DNA of 64,000 nucleotides from Thermothielavioides terrestris NRRL 8126 (lineage: Eukaryota; Ascomycota; Sordariomycetes; Sordariales; Chaetomiaceae), in the NCBI RefSeq assembly GCF_000226115.1, contig NC_016458.1, positions 1,860,001 to 1,924,000 of the forward strand. The letters run 5' to 3'. Positions 32,201 through 43,370 of the stretch are shown here, in pieces. How positions within the stretch are numbered: the first letter of the stretch is position 1; every line of letters begins with the position of its first letter. The notes below the pieces were generated by a model. It searched no databases. It had not been told where the DNA came from and saw only the letters and a program-made list of their open reading frames with translations. A program made the position numbers and the translations under genes.

Positions 32201-35200
32201 CTCGGGTACACCTACCTCTTCGTCCGGATGCTTCGTTCTCCGGGGCTTTACAGCGTCGGGCCGGAGTATGAGGATGATGAGGCCTTGGAGCAGAAGCGGG
32301 TCGACTTGATACATTCCGCTGCGACAGTTCTGAAGAAGTCAAACCTGATCAAGTACGACGAGAAAACAGGCAGGATGCAGTCCACCGAGCTTGGGAGGAT
32401 CGCCTCCCACTACTATATCACCCACGGGTCAATGGATATCTACAACAAGCTGATCCAGCCGTCGATGAACGACGTTGAGCTGTTCCGAGTGTTCGCGCAA
32501 AGCGCCGAGTTCAAGTACATCCCAGTCCGTCAGGAGGAGAAGCTTGAGCTCGCGAAACTCCTCGCTCGCGTCCCCATCCCTGTCAAGGAGAGCATCGAGG
32601 AGCCGACCGCCAAGATCAACGTCCTTCTGCAAGCCTACATCTCCCGCTTGAAGCTCGAAGGACTAGCCCTCATGGCCGATATGGTCTACGTCACGCAATC
32701 CGCCGGCCGTATCCTCCGGGCCATCTTCGAGATCACTCTGAAGAAGGGTTGGGCGTCTGTTGCCAAGCTGGCCTTGAACTTGTGCAAGATGGCCGAGAAA
32801 CGGATGTGGCCGACTATGTCGCCTCTCCGGCAGTTTCCCAACTGTCCGCCCGAGATTGTGAGGAAGGCGGAGCGGATAGACGTGGATTTTAGCAGCTACT
32901 TCGACTTGGATCCTCCCCGCATGGGCGAGCTGCTTGGCCTACCAAAGGCCGGCAAGACTGTGTGCTCCATGGTCTCCAAGTTTCCGCGCGTTGAGATCCA
33001 AGCGAATGTGCAGCCCATGACAAGGTCCATGCTGCGTATCGAGCTTACCATCACCCCAACCTTCGAGTGGGACGTTGACGTCCATGGGCTGGCCGAGAGC
33101 TTCTGGATCGTGGTTGAAGACTGCGATGGCGAAGATATCCTCTTCCATGACCAGTTCATCCTGCGCAAGGAATACGCCGAAGCAGAGGCCAATGAGCACA
33201 TTGTCGAGCTCACGGCGCCTATCTCGGAGCCGATGCCGCCGAACTACTTCATCTCGGTCATCTCTGACCGGTGGATGCACTCTGAGACTCGCCTGGCCGT
33301 GTCGTTTGAGAAACTTATCTTGCCGGAGCGGTTCCCTCCACACACGGAGCTTCTCGACCTTCAGCCCCTCCCCCCGTCTGCTTTGAAGGCCAAGGACTTT
33401 GCTGCTCTGTATCCGGATTGGCAGCAATTCAACAAGGTGCAGACGCAGACTTTCAACTCTCTGTACAATACAGACAACAATGTCCTGGTGGCCGCGCCGA
33501 CTGGCAGCGGCAAGACAGTCTGCGCAGAGTTCGCGTTGCTACGCCACTGGGCAAAACAGGATCCTGGACGCGCGGTGTACATCGCTCCCTTCCAAGAACT
33601 GGTGGACTTGCGGTTCCAGGACTGGCAAAAACGCTTCTCCAATCTCCGCGGGGGCAAGGACATTGTGAAGCTGACGGGAGAGACAACCGGCGACCTGAAG
33701 TTGCTCGAGCAGGGAGACCTTATCCTCGCCACTCCCCTCCAATGGGATGTCCTTTCACGGCAGTGGAAGAGGAGGAAGAATGTTCAGACTGTGGAGCTGT
33801 TCATCGCGGACGACCTGCACATGCTCGGCGGCCTGAATGGCTACATCTACGAGATCATCGTGTCCAGGATGCACTACATCCGGACGCAGACGGAACTTCC
33901 CCTCAGGATTGTCGGCCTCAGTGTCTCACTCGCCAACGCTCGCGACGTCGGGGAGTGGATTGACGCCAAGAAGCATGACATTTACAATTTCAGTCCTCAT
34001 GTGCGTCCGGTGCCGCTGGAACTTCACATTCAGTCCTACACGATTCCGCACTTCCCGTCGCTCATGCTCGCAATGGCGAAGCCGACGTATCTCGCCGTCA
34101 CTCAGATGTCAGCCGATCAGCCGGCCCTCATATTTGTGCCAAGTCGGAAGCAGACAAGAGCGACGGCTCGGGACCTCCTCAGCGCATGCCTGGCGGACGA
34201 TGACGAAGACCGTTTCTTGCATGTCGAGGTGGACCAGATCCGGAAGCTTCTTGAGCGGGTCCAGGAAGAAGCCCTCGCTGAGGCCCTCTCCCATGGTGTC
34301 GGCTACTATCACGAAGCCTTGAGCCAGAGCGACAAGCGCATCGTCAAGCATCTGTATAACAACGGCGCCATCCAAGTTCTGATCGCTTCCCGCGATGTAT
34401 GCTGGGAGCTCGATTGCACAGCTCACCTCGTCATCGTCATGGGCACCCAGTACTTTGAGGGGAGGGAACACCGCTACGTCGACTATCCCCTCAGCGAGGT
34501 TCTCCAGATGTTTGGCCGGGCGGTGCAGCCGTCAAAGGATGGACGGAGCCGTGGGGTTCTGATGCTTCCAGCCGTGAAGCGGGAGTACTACAAGAAGTTC
34601 CTCAACGAGGCTCTGCCGGTGGAGTCGCATCTTCACAACTTCCTCCATGATGCATTCGTCACGGAGATTAGCACCAAGATGATCGAGTCTGGCGAAGATG
34701 CGATCAACTGGGCCACGTTTACGTATTTCTACAGGCGTCTGCTCGCCAATCCGAGCTACTACAGTCTGACGGATCCGACGCACGACGGGCTGAGCCAGTA
34801 TCTCTCAGACATGGTGGAGGTGACGTTGAAGGAACTGGCGGACTCAAGGATCATCGAGATGGACGAGGATGACGGGACGGTCGCGCCGCAAAATGCAGCG
34901 ATGATCGCGGCCTACTACAACATCTCGTACACTACGATGGAGACATTCCTCCTGTCGCTGTCGCACAAGACGAAGCTGAAGGGCATCCTCGAGATCGTGA
35001 CGTCGGCAACCGAGTTCGAATCGATCCAGATCAGGCGGCACGAGGAAGCCATCCTCCGGCGCATCTACGACAACGTGCCAGTCAAGCTGGCAAAGCCTGT
35101 CTTGGACTCGCCTCATTTTAAGGCGTTCGTCTTGGTGCAGGCACATTTCTCCAGGATGAGCCTGCCCATCGATCTCGCCAAGGACCAGGAGGTCATCTTG

Positions 35201-35908
35201 ACCAAGATTCTCAGTCTGTTGAGCGCGGCGGTCGACATCCTCTCGTCCGAGGGACACCTGAACGCGATGAACGCGATGGAAATGTCGCAGATGGTGGTGC
35301 AGGCCATGTGGGATCGCGACAGCCCGCTGAAGCAGATCCCCCACTTCACGCCCGAGGTGGTTAAGGTGGCGAACAAGTACGGCATCCGGGACATCTTCGA
35401 CTTCATGGAGAAGATGAATCCGGACGAGAACGCCGACTACGGCTCGCTCGTCCGGGATCTCGGCCTCTCCCAGGCGCAGCTCGCGCAGGCGGCCCACTTC
35501 ACCAACACCAAGTACCCCGACATCTCGCTCGAGTTCGAGGTCGAGGATCAGGACAGCATCCGGGCGGGCGAGCCTGCGTACCTCAAGATCCACATCGAGC
35601 GGGAGGTGGAAGAGGGCGAGGAGTTCGACGCGACGGTGCACGCGCCGTTCTACCCGGGCAAGAAGTCCGAGAACTGGTGGCTGGTGGTCGGCGAGGAGAG
35701 TTCGCAGACGCTGCTGGCCATCAAGCGGGTCACCGTCGGCCGGGAGCTCAACCTCAGGCTCGAGTTCACGGTGCCCACGCCCGGCCGGCACGACCTGAAG
35801 CTGTTCCTGATGAGCGACAGCTATGTGGGTGTCGATCAGGAGCCCACTTTCTCGGTCATGGTTGAGGAAGGCATGGATGTTGACGAGAGTGGGGAGGAGG
35901 AGGAGTGA
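29285..35908 (+). CDS. brr2: Brr2 U5 snRNP helicase
   Basis: Intronless 2207-residue Ski2-like helicase that unwinds U4/U6 during spliceosome activation. The N-terminal regulatory region carries an acidic stretch (about 195-285). Cassette 1 has motif I APTGSGKTN (about 552-560), motif II DEIH (about 666), SAT and QMLGRAGRP, followed by a winged helix and a Sec63 unit. Cassette 2 has APTGSGKTV (about 1403), DDLH (about 1509) and a degenerate motif VI (QMFGRAVQP), then a second Sec63 unit and an acidic end. An intact first and degenerate second cassette is the known Brr2 pattern. The start at 29285 begins MSNYHRDVSQYKYSAMSNLV, as in Brr2/SNRNP200 orthologues. A 6.6-kb uninterrupted frame is striking beside intron-bearing neighbours. 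Confidence 0.98.
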   Translation: MSNYHRDVSQYKYSAMSNLVLQADRRFVTRRTDEPTGDPESLAGRLSIKDMGSRVARTTAPKPKKTSAMPDVERGSMREGADVLQFVKQKGKAESRGGGILSGADALIEGIRYRPRTQPTRDAFNLILTIVAEHLGDVPHEVVRSAADATLEYLKDDDLKDFDKKKEIDDILGVSMSPKQFNELVNLGKKITDYDAQDEDEDVEEVKRAGEDEIDGRQGVAVNFENEEDDGMVDVVRDESSEDEADLEDEEDRPELQEVADAGEAGQDRDEEEAGLGDGDAMVIEAVPSGKVETQEKNYVPARDIDAFWLQRQIGRLYPDAHIQHDKTLQALRILSGEPDEPGGEEKQLRDIENDLMELFDYEHHEIVQKLIENREKVVWLTRLARAEDREERETIEREMASEGLRWILDELHGKPKDDQKKPKMEIKMDIDKDAFANGQPQKPEQREGGLVGGLQPKKLINLENLVFDQGNHLMTNPRVKLPDGTTKRTFKGYEEIHVPPPRRRTDPGEQNIPISEMPEWARLPFSTTKSLNRIQSKCYPAAFEDDGNMLVCAPTGSGKTNVAMLAMLREIGKNRNSRGEIDLDAFKIVYIAPLKALVQEQVGNFGKRLEPYGIKVSELTGDRQLTKQQISDTQVIVTTPEKWDVITRKATDISYTNLVRLIIIDEIHLLHDDRGPVLESIVSRTIRRTEQTGEPVRIIGLSATLPNYRDVASFLRVDFDKGMFHFDGSYRPCPLRQEFIGVSDKKAIKQLKTMNDITYQKVLEHVGQHRNQMLVFVHSRKETAKTAKYIRDKALEMDTIGQILKHDAGTREVLSEAANSVNNTDLKDILPYGFGIHHAGMSRADRTDVEDLFASGHIQVLVCTATLAWGVNLPAHTVIIKGTQVYSPEKGSWVELSPQDVLQMLGRAGRPQFDTYGEGIIITTQGEIPYYLSLLNQQLPIESQLASKLVDSLNAEIVLGNIRSRDEGVEWLGYTYLFVRMLRSPGLYSVGPEYEDDEALEQKRVDLIHSAATVLKKSNLIKYDEKTGRMQSTELGRIASHYYITHGSMDIYNKLIQPSMNDVELFRVFAQSAEFKYIPVRQEEKLELAKLLARVPIPVKESIEEPTAKINVLLQAYISRLKLEGLALMADMVYVTQSAGRILRAIFEITLKKGWASVAKLALNLCKMAEKRMWPTMSPLRQFPNCPPEIVRKAERIDVDFSSYFDLDPPRMGELLGLPKAGKTVCSMVSKFPRVEIQANVQPMTRSMLRIELTITPTFEWDVDVHGLAESFWIVVEDCDGEDILFHDQFILRKEYAEAEANEHIVELTAPISEPMPPNYFISVISDRWMHSETRLAVSFEKLILPERFPPHTELLDLQPLPPSALKAKDFAALYPDWQQFNKVQTQTFNSLYNTDNNVLVAAPTGSGKTVCAEFALLRHWAKQDPGRAVYIAPFQELVDLRFQDWQKRFSNLRGGKDIVKLTGETTGDLKLLEQGDLILATPLQWDVLSRQWKRRKNVQTVELFIADDLHMLGGLNGYIYEIIVSRMHYIRTQTELPLRIVGLSVSLANARDVGEWIDAKKHDIYNFSPHVRPVPLELHIQSYTIPHFPSLMLAMAKPTYLAVTQMSADQPALIFVPSRKQTRATARDLLSACLADDDEDRFLHVEVDQIRKLLERVQEEALAEALSHGVGYYHEALSQSDKRIVKHLYNNGAIQVLIASRDVCWELDCTAHLVIVMGTQYFEGREHRYVDYPLSEVLQMFGRAVQPSKDGRSRGVLMLPAVKREYYKKFLNEALPVESHLHNFLHDAFVTEISTKMIESGEDAINWATFTYFYRRLLANPSYYSLTDPTHDGLSQYLSDMVEVTLKELADSRIIEMDEDDGTVAPQNAAMIAAYYNISYTTMETFLLSLSHKTKLKGILEIVTSATEFESIQIRRHEEAILRRIYDNVPVKLAKPVLDSPHFKAFVLVQAHFSRMSLPIDLAKDQEVILTKILSLLSAAVDILSSEGHLNAMNAMEMSQMVVQAMWDRDSPLKQIPHFTPEVVKVANKYGIRDIFDFMEKMNPDENADYGSLVRDLGLSQAQLAQAAHFTNTKYPDISLEFEVEDQDSIRAGEPAYLKIHIEREVEEGEEFDATVHAPFYPGKKSENWWLVVGEESSQTLLAIKRVTVGRELNLRLEFTVPTPGRHDLKLFLMSDSYVGVDQEPTFSVMVEEGMDVDESGEEEE

Positions 35909-36928
35909 GGGGATGAGTAAGGAAAACGGGTTTCAGGCGGGGGAGAGGTGTGAAAACTTGCCGGTGAAGGTATGGATGGCAATAGTTGACCGAGTCTGTC
36001 AAGACCGATTTGGGACAAAGTGTACGGTACCCAGAGGAGTTGGGTGGGACAATGCAAAGTGGTTTTCTCTTTCGCTTTCCTTCCTTGGTTCGGGGCGGCT
36101 GGTGGCAGTTCTGGGAAGGGGATTCCAATCATCAGGCTGAACTCGGACGCGGTGTGGGTGGCGGGGAGGAGGGCAGGCCAGTTTGGGGAAGCAGGCAACC
36201 ATGCCGGGACTTCTCGGGCAGCGTCAGCACTGGGCAACAGAGGTCTTTCGGTCTCCTGGCTTGGGCGGTGCGGTGGGATCGAGCAGCCTGGGACCATTGG
36301 AAGGAGAGAGAAGACTGTCCAGTCTGTTTGCCGGGACGGGGTGCGCTGCTCTTTGACCGGCAGCAGGTCTGCCAGGTTGGTAATGGTTGGTGGTTGTTCG
36401 TGTTGGGTGTTGGCGTTGGCAACAAGGAAGGGGACAAGGAAGGGGAAGGAGGGCGCGGGCGGTGTTGGCCTCGTGGATCGAGCGGGCGCATGCCGCAGCA
36501 CAGTTCCTTAGCACTCCAGGCCAGGCCCTGGTGAGCACAACTCCGCCGCGCTTCTCCGGCAGACCAAGGAAATCCTCCCGTAGCTCCCTCGCCAAGACGC
36601 TCGGACCAAGTCTCGCTGATGCGTGTGTGCCGCCGCCCTCGCCCATTCAAATAATTTATTTCTCTGCTTCGCGAATGCCCAGCTAAACTTCGGCGCAACC
36701 TCACCTCCCTATTGTTCCCCGCGCCTGCGCATTGTCGCCCGTCGGCTATCCGCGCAACGCATCGAGTTTCATCGCCACGTGCAGCCGACTGAGGAGCTCC
36801 TAGTCCCTGGCCGACTTTCACGCGAAGAACGCGTCGACTTCTGCTTTTTGCCCAGACCAAACACTGTAGCAGCTCCCCCGGTTCCCACCTTCAGTCGCGT
36901 GCTGACATCACATCGCCACCCCGCGACC
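35909..36928. other. 1-kb intergenic region upstream of the PWWP gene
   Basis: It holds the brr2 3' flank and the PWWP gene promoter and leader. Repeated GGAAGGGGA-type purine runs occur near 36425-36455. Overlapping frames on both strands lack domains. No further gene is supported. Confidence 0.5.
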
Positions 36929-39114
36929 ATGTCGGGCGAGAATGGTCCTGCCACCACCCCTCGGGACGGCGCGTCGCCAGCCGTCGAGAATAAGGAACAC
37001 GCGACCGAGAGCGCGACTGTCGACGCTCCATCGGCCGCTCCTGCCGCCGAAGCCAAGGCTGCCGCCGAGCCTGAGGCCCCGGCTGCGGAGTCTGACAAGG
37101 CCGCTGAGGGTACCATCCAATTCTCTACGCGCGCTCACCATACCTCTTTCTCGTGCGGCTGACGCATCTCCTTCTCGTTTTCCTAGGTCCTGCAGAGAAC
37201 GCTACCGAACAAACTGAAGAAAAACCCGACGTCGAAATGACGGACGATGCCGCTCCAGCTGAGCCTGCACCGCAGGCTGCCGACGCTTCTGAGGCAGCAG
37301 AGCCGGAGCAGGCCGAGCAGACCGAGCAGGCTGAGCAGGCTGAGCAGGCGGAGTCTGCCGCGGCCGGTGCCGACAAGTCCAAGTCCAAGCGCAAGTCAAT
37401 TGGCGGTGGTGACACAAAGGGCAAGAAGCTGAACAAAAAAGCGTCCAAGCCGCGTATGCTGCATCTGGACGCCAAGCCGGGCGATCACTTCTTCGTGAAG
37501 CTCAAGGGCTTTCCGCAATGGCCTGTCATCATCTGCGACGAGGACATGCTTCCAGCCTCGCTCCTCAAGACTCGGCCCGTCACTGCGAAGCGCGCTGATG
37601 GCACCTACCGCGAGGACTACGCCGACGGCGGCAAGAAGGTTGCGGACCGGACATTCCCCGTCATGTACCTGCACACCAACGAATTGTGAGTTTTTTTTCC
37701 CCGTCGAGTTGTCGACCATCTCGCGGCAGCATCTATCGGGGTCCTGTGAGCTAATGCGCGCATGCAGTGGGTGGGTGTGCAACACGGACCTGATCGAGCT
37801 TGATCCCTCGACCGTCTTGGACGTTAAGCTGGACAAGATGCGGAAGCCTCTCCAGGCTGCTCACCAGCTGGCGGCGGAGCAGCATCCGCTGTCGTACTAC
37901 AAGGAAGTGCTGCAAAATTACCAAGAAGAGCTCATTGAGAAGGAGAAGGCCAAGGCGGCAAAGGCCGCCACGCCCAAGGGCAAGAAATCCAAGGCTGCGA
38001 GCCAGGAGGACGAGGACGTCGAGATGGAGGATGCCCCCGACGTCGAGACGCCCGCCAAGGACAAGAAGGCCAAGAAGAGGAAGGCCGAGGACAGTGCCGA
38101 GGTGAGCTTACCGCCCCGGAGCCTAGGGGCTTATCGGAATCGCTGACCTTCGCAGACGCCCCAGCGCTCAGATTCGGTGAAGAAGCCCAAGATCAAGTTG
38201 ACAACGAGCGCGACTCCGAAGGCGGCCAACGGCGGCGCTGCGTCTACGCCAAAGTCCGGCAAAGCCGGCGAGTCCAAGAGCGCCAAGGCCAAGTCCAAGA
38301 AAGCAAAGGAGGAGGGTGACAAGGAAGTTGAGAAGGAAGCCCCGGCTCCCAAGGAACCGGAACTCTCGGCTGAGGACAAGCACGCTCGGAAAAAGGTACG
38401 TTTTACGGGCACTTGTCTCCGCGAGGAAGCAAATCAGGTCGGGAGGCGCTAACGCAGTTTTCCTCTTGCAGAAGGAGGTTCTGTTCCTTCGGCACAAGCT
38501 TCAGAAGGGCCTCCTGACCCGGGACCAGGAGCCCAAGGAGGAGGAGATGAAGCTCATGTCGGACTACATCACGAAACTCGAAGGGTTCCCCGACCTGGAA
38601 GTCAGCATCATCAGGGCGACTAAGATCAACAAGGTCCTGAAGGCGATCCTGAAGCTGGAGCACATTCCGAAGGAGGAGGAGTTCAAGTTCAAGCCGCGCT
38701 CGCAGGTTCTGCTGGACAAGTGGAACAAGCTCCTGGCTGTCGAAGGGGCGCCGGCAGCTCCCGCCGCCGAAGTCAATGGCACGTCCAAGGCCCCTACTCA
38801 GGCTAACGGCGTGAAGGAGAAGAGCGAGGCAGCGGAGCCTCCGAAGGCCAAGGAGGAGACCGATGAGGGAGCCAAAAGCGAGCCGCAGGATACCAAAACA
38901 AAGTCCGAAAAGGAGCCCGAGGGCGAGGTCAAGGAGGCGCCGAAGGCGGCAACGAAGCCTGTGGAGGGGTCTGAGGCGGCAGAGAAGCCGGCTGCTGAAC
39001 AGGTGAGACTCTGACTCGAAACGCGCGGCTCATTTCTCTCGCGGCATCAATGTCCTGACGAGCTTCAAGGCCAAGGCTTCCGAGGCTGGCGAGGCTGGCG
39101 AGGCCTCGTCTTAG
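36929..39114 (+). CDS. PWWP and TFIIS-N/IBD-like chromatin protein (LEDGF/Pdp3-like)
   Basis: Exons 36929-37109, 37187-37685, 37768-38101, 38156-38395, 38472-39002 and probably 39070-39114 give about 609 residues. After an Ala/Glu-rich N-terminus with AEQ/TEQ repeats, a PWWP domain spans about 155-245 (GDHFFVKLKGFPQWPVIICD, YLHTNEFGWVCNTDLI), a reader of methylated H3K36 nucleosomes in this family. A Lys-rich stretch follows, then a helical domain at about 419-510 (FLRHKLQKGLLTRD, EVSIIRATKINKVLKAILKL) like the LEDGF IBD/TFIIS N-terminal fold. The combination recalls LEDGF and Pdp3-type subunits of histone acetyltransferase complexes, so transcription-coupled chromatin binding is inferred. 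The last intron needs an AAG acceptor; without it the frame stops at 39014 (598 residues). Confidence 0.88.
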
Positions 39115-40090
39115 ACTGCGCTGTTGCGCTTTGTGACGGGAAATACAGAACGGGAACGGGACGCTCGAGTGCCCACCGCTGGGGAAGGGAATCATCTTGG
39201 CATCGGCGGATTCAGTCAGGACCGGGAAGCCCCCAAGGAGGGCTCAATCAACGTTTGTAAAAATAGGAGGGGGGCGGAGTACGTCGACTTTCACTTTCCT
39301 TTTTGCGCACGATGGGCACAGTGCTTGGCGGCGGAAAAGGGGGTCGTGGGTGTTCTGGTTCAAATACAGGCGTCCTTTTTCCTGTTTGTCGCTTGCCTTT
39401 TCCTTTCTCTATCTCTTTCCTGTTTTCCTCGGATCTTTGCTGTTCCCCCAGGCGCCTGGACAGAACGTTGCGGCGGTCTCTCGGCCTCGGATCATAGGAA
39501 ATCAAGCGCACAAAAAGCACACTGGCAATGGCAACGGCAAGAGCAACTGCACCTTGGCCACGAAAGCGAGCAGCGAGGCTTGGGATCTATTGTTTGCTGG
39601 TACGTTCAGGGAAAGCTAAGGCTTCCCATGCTTGGTTTTCCAGCGCTTGGGCCTGGCCGACGGGAAAGGGAGACGGGCAAATGGGTGCTGGCGCCAGCGA
39701 TCGGGAAGGAGTCCGGTACTCGCCTATCTCAATAGGTATCTGACCCGGCGTCTGTTGCGCGAGAGAACAGACGCGATGCATCATATCTAGTGGATACGTA
39801 GTAGCTAGTAGATTGCCATAACGGATGGGACAAGCTTGGAATTGGCGTCTGGAATGAGCGTCTATGAGCTGGCTTCTCTGATTGTGAAGCACACTGATCA
39901 ATCCCTATCGTAATGTCGACGCTGACCACCTGACTGAGGTATCCGGTGTAACGTAAAATACAGCCCTTGAAATATCCCCTACACGGCGTGTACTCCGTAA
40001 TGTCGCGTATCTCCTGCATCGCGCGTGAACCTCTGCGGCCAACCAACTCCACGCGTCGCCGCAAACAGTCCTGGGTCAACAGAACCAGAG
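39115..40090. other. intergenic region between the PWWP gene and orc3
   Basis: About 975 bp. It holds a T/C-rich stretch near 39360-39440, a TACTCCGTA motif at 39991-39999 and no supported gene. The last ~300 bp is the likely orc3 promoter. Confidence 0.55.
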
Positions 40091-42596
40091 ATGACCGAAA
40101 GCGAAGGTGGTCGGATGCAGTTTGAAGAAGATGACCACAGGGTATGCAATTCAACGCATATCTCGTATTGCATGCATTTTTTACTTGGTGCTCACCAGCT
40201 TCCACAACAGGCCGCGTTCGTCTTCAGCAATCTCAGAGCCGAAGATGCTGCTGCAAAGCACAGCTCACGCCCGGCAAAGAGGCGCAAGGTAGCCCGGCCG
40301 GATGCCCCGAAGCCGCAGGCTGTCGCGGAAGCAGAGGCGTCTTTTCCGCCCCTCTTCGACGGTGCCGAGAGTCCCGATGCCGTGCGGCTGCGGAAGGAGC
40401 TCTTCGAAACATCCTGGCCGATCGTGGAAGATGGCATCCAGGTCAGTGTCGTCTTACCAAAACCTTGGTTTGTGTGTTTCGGACACCAGCTGACCCAGTG
40501 CGCAGCATGTTCTGAGGGAAGCAAATCGGACCACGCTCGACGAGGTCACGTCCTTTCTGCAACGGGCTGCCGAGGCCAAGACGTGAGTGCGACACCCTGA
40601 GGAAAAGGGGCTTCCCGTAGCCGGCCAGCTAACCACAAACCCCTGCACTGCAGCGGCAAGATTGCCGCCGGCTTCATCATCACGGGGCCAAACATTGCCT
40701 CGCAGGACCTACTGTTCGAGCAGCTGGCTGAGACGCTCAGCGCGGCAACCCAGGCGAGCTTCGTCCGGCTGCGCGCCGCGGACGCGCCGAACCTCAAGGC
40801 CGCCTTGAAGAAGATCATCCGAGATGCGACGACTGGAAGGAGCGAAGATGGGGATGGCATGGATGCCGAGGTCAGTCAGGGCGTAAGTCTCTTTCCCCCT
40901 GTGGCTTCACCGGCCGGCGACAGTTGGAGCGGGCTCGGACTGATGAGTCCAGGGGCGGAAATATCTCGACTACGACCTCGAAGGCCTGCTTGCCTTTCTT
41001 GCCCAGCACCAGCTGCCGCTGCGGGTAATTGTTTCATTCCAGGACAGCGAGGCCTTCGAGAGCGGCTTGCTGTCCGATTTGATTGCTCTCTTCCAGTACG
41101 ATGCCATGCTCCTCCTCCTTCATACTAGTCCCCTGTGGGGGCATCATCAGCAAGACTAATCAGACCGGACTGTGGGCAGTTCCTGGCGCGACCGCATCCA
41201 GTTCGATGTTCTCTTTGGCATCGCCACTTCGGTCGAGCTGTTCGAAGCACGTCTGCTCAAGTCCACTGCCCGCCAGCTGTATGGCGCCCAGTTCGACGTC
41301 GTCCAGGCCGACTCGGTTCTGGAAAGCGTCATCAAAAGCGCCGTTGCCGGGACGCGGGCCACCCTGCGGATCGGGCCGTCGCTGCTCCGGAGCCTGGTCG
41401 AACGCCAGCAAGGCCAGGCGGCCGGTGTGCAGGCGTTCATCAGCTCGCTCAAGTACGCCTACATGTGCCACTTCTATGCGAACCCGCTCAGTGTGCTGCT
41501 TGCGGGCGACGACCGCCTGCAACCGACGCTGCTGCAGCCGGAGCACATCGAGGCCGTCCGGACTCTCGATTCTTTCCAATCCCACGTCGAGGCTGCCGTC
41601 GAGGCAAGGCAGCTGAACCACGCGCAATCGCTGATCGAAGACGATCAGTATCTTGCGACTCAGATTCTAAGGCAGGCGCAGAAACGGCAGGCGTACCTGC
41701 TGCATCTCCTGCGTTCCCTACACCTGGTGCAATGCACCGGCCTGAGCACCGCGTCGTTCGTCGAGCTCTACATATCAGCCCTGAGCGGCGGCATCGACAT
41801 CGAGCAGGCCTCCGGGACGGTGCCGCTAGAAGATGCGATAAAACGGCTTAACCCGGGCGATTTCTTGTCGCTCGTCGGTCGCCTCTTGAGCGCTGTACGG
41901 ACGGGCAGCTCAGAGTTGGGCCTGCGCGGGTGGGAGGCCGAGGCCGAGGAGCTTGTCGGCGCTCTTGGAGAGCTCCGAGACGAGGTCGAGGGCCTGGTCG
42001 AGCGCTCCAAGAGCAACGGGGCGACGCTCAAGAGCAAATACAGCGCGCAAAGCAGAATCCTGCGTACCACGGTGGTGGCGCAGAAGGTCCAGCTCAGCCG
42101 AGACACGGCGACATTAACAGAAGAAGACAAAGCGTACACCAAAGCAGTGGACACCTTGTTGGAACTCGCTTCGCAGGCACTGCATTGTGACCCAATCGAA
42201 TCGCTCTTTCTTCATGAGGCCTGGGTCTTCGACTCGAAAGCGCCGTACCGGGACGTCTTTGTTCCCGCGCCGGGCGCCACCTTCGACCGCGCCCTCTCCC
42301 GGCCGCAGGACTACCTTGCTTGTGCGTGCTGCAGCAAGGCAAACGGCGGGCTGGCCTCGACCCTGCCCACGACGGCCATCCTGTACCACCTCTACACTGA
42401 GGCCGGCGCCCTCATCAACGTGGCCGACCTGTGGTCGGCGTACTACGCACTTGTTGGCGATGAATCCGACGTGGGGCTCGATGAGCGGTCCGCGCTCGTC
42501 TGCTTCTACCGCGGTCTGGCGGAGCTCAGGATGATGGGCTTTGTGAAGCAGAGCAGAAAGAAGGCCGATCACGTTGCCAAGTTGAAGTGGCTCTGA
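40091..42596 (+). CDS. orc3: origin recognition complex subunit 3
   Basis: Six exons (40091-40141, 40211-40441, 40506-40582, 40654-40882, 40953-41095, 41180-42596) with matching phases give 715 residues, close to animal Orc3 length. Diagnostic stretches are the N-terminal AAA-like GKIAAGFIITGPNIAS, the block RVIVSFQDSEAFESGLLSDL, then LFHSWRDRIQFDVLFGIATS (created by joining exons 5 and 6), a long helical insertion, and a C-terminal winged-helix region ending in the typical VAKLKWL. Orc3 is a subunit of the six-protein complex that marks nuclear replication origins. The first exon is short and acidic, so the exact start is less certain than the rest; intron 1 has a weak branch site. Confidence 0.92.
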
Positions 42597-43370
42597 GCCG
42601 GCCAACCGGATTTGGGAGAACAAAACGTACCGCCGACAATTCCGTGGTTGGGAAGAATGCATTGTTGGCATTGACGAGCGGGGAACCTATAAAGATCTTT
42701 GGAATGTCCTTGTTGAGACAGACAGAGCCAGACAATGTCTTAGTTGTTCCCAGAGCGGCTCAAAGGGTGCCCGGGTTAAAGATGTGTACTCCGCCGGCCA
42801 AAGATAGCAGCAGACGAATAAAGACCGGGGGCGAATCCGGGTATCCGATTCTGGGTAAAGCGGCTGCTTGCAAAGAGGCTGGCTTTCCTCTCGTGGACTT
42901 ACAAGAAGCGGACGGATGAGACCGTACGTTGGCGCGGCTCCCAGTCGCGCAGTCACCCGACATTCCACCAACGACCGCTGTCTGTTGCCCAGAGACGACA
43001 GAAAGGCCAACTCCGGAAGAGACTACTACTATATTCTGCCGCTGGCGAGAATCCACAGCAGCGAGCGCTGCTCAGCTTAAGTACAGCTTCTCTCACGCTT
43101 TCTGCTCGTTTCTCTTCTTCCCTCCGTTTCTGGACCAGTCTTCCATAGACAAGCCTCTCTTGCTTCGCTTGTCCACCATCGAAAAGGGTACCCGTAATTC
43201 GTTCTTAGTCTCTTAACCTATTTATCATCCCGTTGCTATACCCAGCTTTCCCTCCGTCAACCGCCTCCACGTTGCGGAATCCTACCAGCAGGCAGGCAAA
43301 CAGTGAGTCAATCAGTCAGTCAGTCAGTCAATCAGCCAGCCAGAGAAAGGAGCCTTGAGAACTGCGGAAA
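42597..43370. other. intergenic region with TCAG tetranucleotide repeat
   Basis: About 770 bp. It includes a pyrimidine-rich leader (43090-43260) and a short (TCAG)n repeat just before the next start codon. No other gene is supported. Confidence 0.55.
43301..43342 (+). repeat. imperfect (TCAG)n microsatellite
   Basis: Tandem TCAG units with two AATCAG/CCAG interruptions lie in the 5' leader, about 30 bp upstream of the ATG at 43371. Confidence 0.75.

Noticed and set aside
34844..35791. Minus-strand open frame (315 codons) at the 3' end of brr2
   Set aside because: It overlaps the second Sec63 unit of brr2 and has no domain content; a shadow frame.
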